DNA from: an uncultured Verrucomicrobia subdivision 3 bacterium
GTDB lineage: Bacteria; Verrucomicrobiota; Verrucomicrobiae; Limisphaerales; CAMLLE01
Direction: 5' to 3'
Assembly (NCBI GenBank): GCA_946480555.1
Contig: CAMLLE010000227.1
Span: 1 to 5,792 of the forward strand
Length of the DNA stretch: 5,792 nt
In this document: piece after piece, positions 5,773 through 5,792 of the stretch
Layout: each line of letters opens with the position of its first letter
Position numbering within the stretch: position 1 is the stretch's first letter
Notes under the pieces: generated by a model
What the model saw: the letters and a program-made list of their open reading frames with translations, nothing else
Databases searched by the model: none
What the model was told of the DNA's origin: nothing
Program-made: the position numbers and the translations under genes

Positions 5773-5788
5773 TGGGACGCGCTCCGCC
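5773..5788 (-). repeat. GC-rich repeat-like motif, right flank (inverted copy)
   Basis: On the minus strand this reads GGCGGAGCGCGTCCCA. It matches the left-flank motif, CGGAGCGACGCGTCCCA, except that two bases (AC) are missing in the middle. It sits upstream of the antitoxin gene, so the operon is bracketed by the two copies in opposite orientation. Confidence 0.35.
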
Positions 5789-5792
5789 GTGC

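Noticed and set aside
5707..5792. Open frame on the plus strand from ATG 5707 to the right edge, divergent from the antitoxin
   Set aside because: No Shine-Dalgarno before the ATG, and the translation (including SPGRWDALRR) runs through the repeat-like motif. Not enough to call a gene.

Overview
The window is a compact, one-directional gene cluster. All six well-supported genes lie on the minus strand and read from the right edge to the left edge. The DNA is GC-rich. The protein families and the short repeat types suggest an environmental Verrucomicrobiota bacterium, perhaps of the Pedosphaera/Limisphaerales kind. That placement comes from recalled protein style and repeat types, not from a marker gene.

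Layout in transcription order: (1) 5683-5477, a 68-residue antitoxin; (2) 5473-5081, a Doc/Fic-fold death-on-curing toxin in the same reading frame as the antitoxin, separated from it by one TGA and one CCT codon; (3) 5084-3873, an ABC-2 type ATPase whose ATG overlaps the toxin stop (ATGA); (4) 3869-2481, a multi-span ABC-2 permease with a large loop domain; (5) 2484-976, a membrane-anchored helical-repeat protein of unknown function whose ATG overlaps the permease stop (ATGA); (6) 967-155, a second, stand-alone ABC ATPase resembling the ModF/PhrA-like group. Every junction is an overlap of 4 bases or a gap of at most 8, so the whole set looks like one transcript.

Genes 3-5 form a coherent unit: an ATPase, its permease and a large membrane-tethered partner, probably acting in export or in a mechanical or envelope process at the cytoplasmic membrane. 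No substrate can be read from the sequence. Gene 6 has no permease of its own here. The toxin-antitoxin pair is directly joined to the transporter operon, which is unusual. The toxin carries Gln where the catalytic His of the Fic/Doc motif is expected.

The flanks (1-154 and 5684-5792) hold short dispersed-repeat-like sequence: a degenerate 8-9 bp array at 54-87 and a GC-rich motif at both ends in opposite orientation. A possible start of a further minus-strand gene lies at 48-1. A heptamer array (5035-5069) lies inside the 5' end of gene 3 and encodes its N-terminal tail. I see no tRNA, rRNA, CRISPR array, insertion sequence or convincing terminator or promoter.
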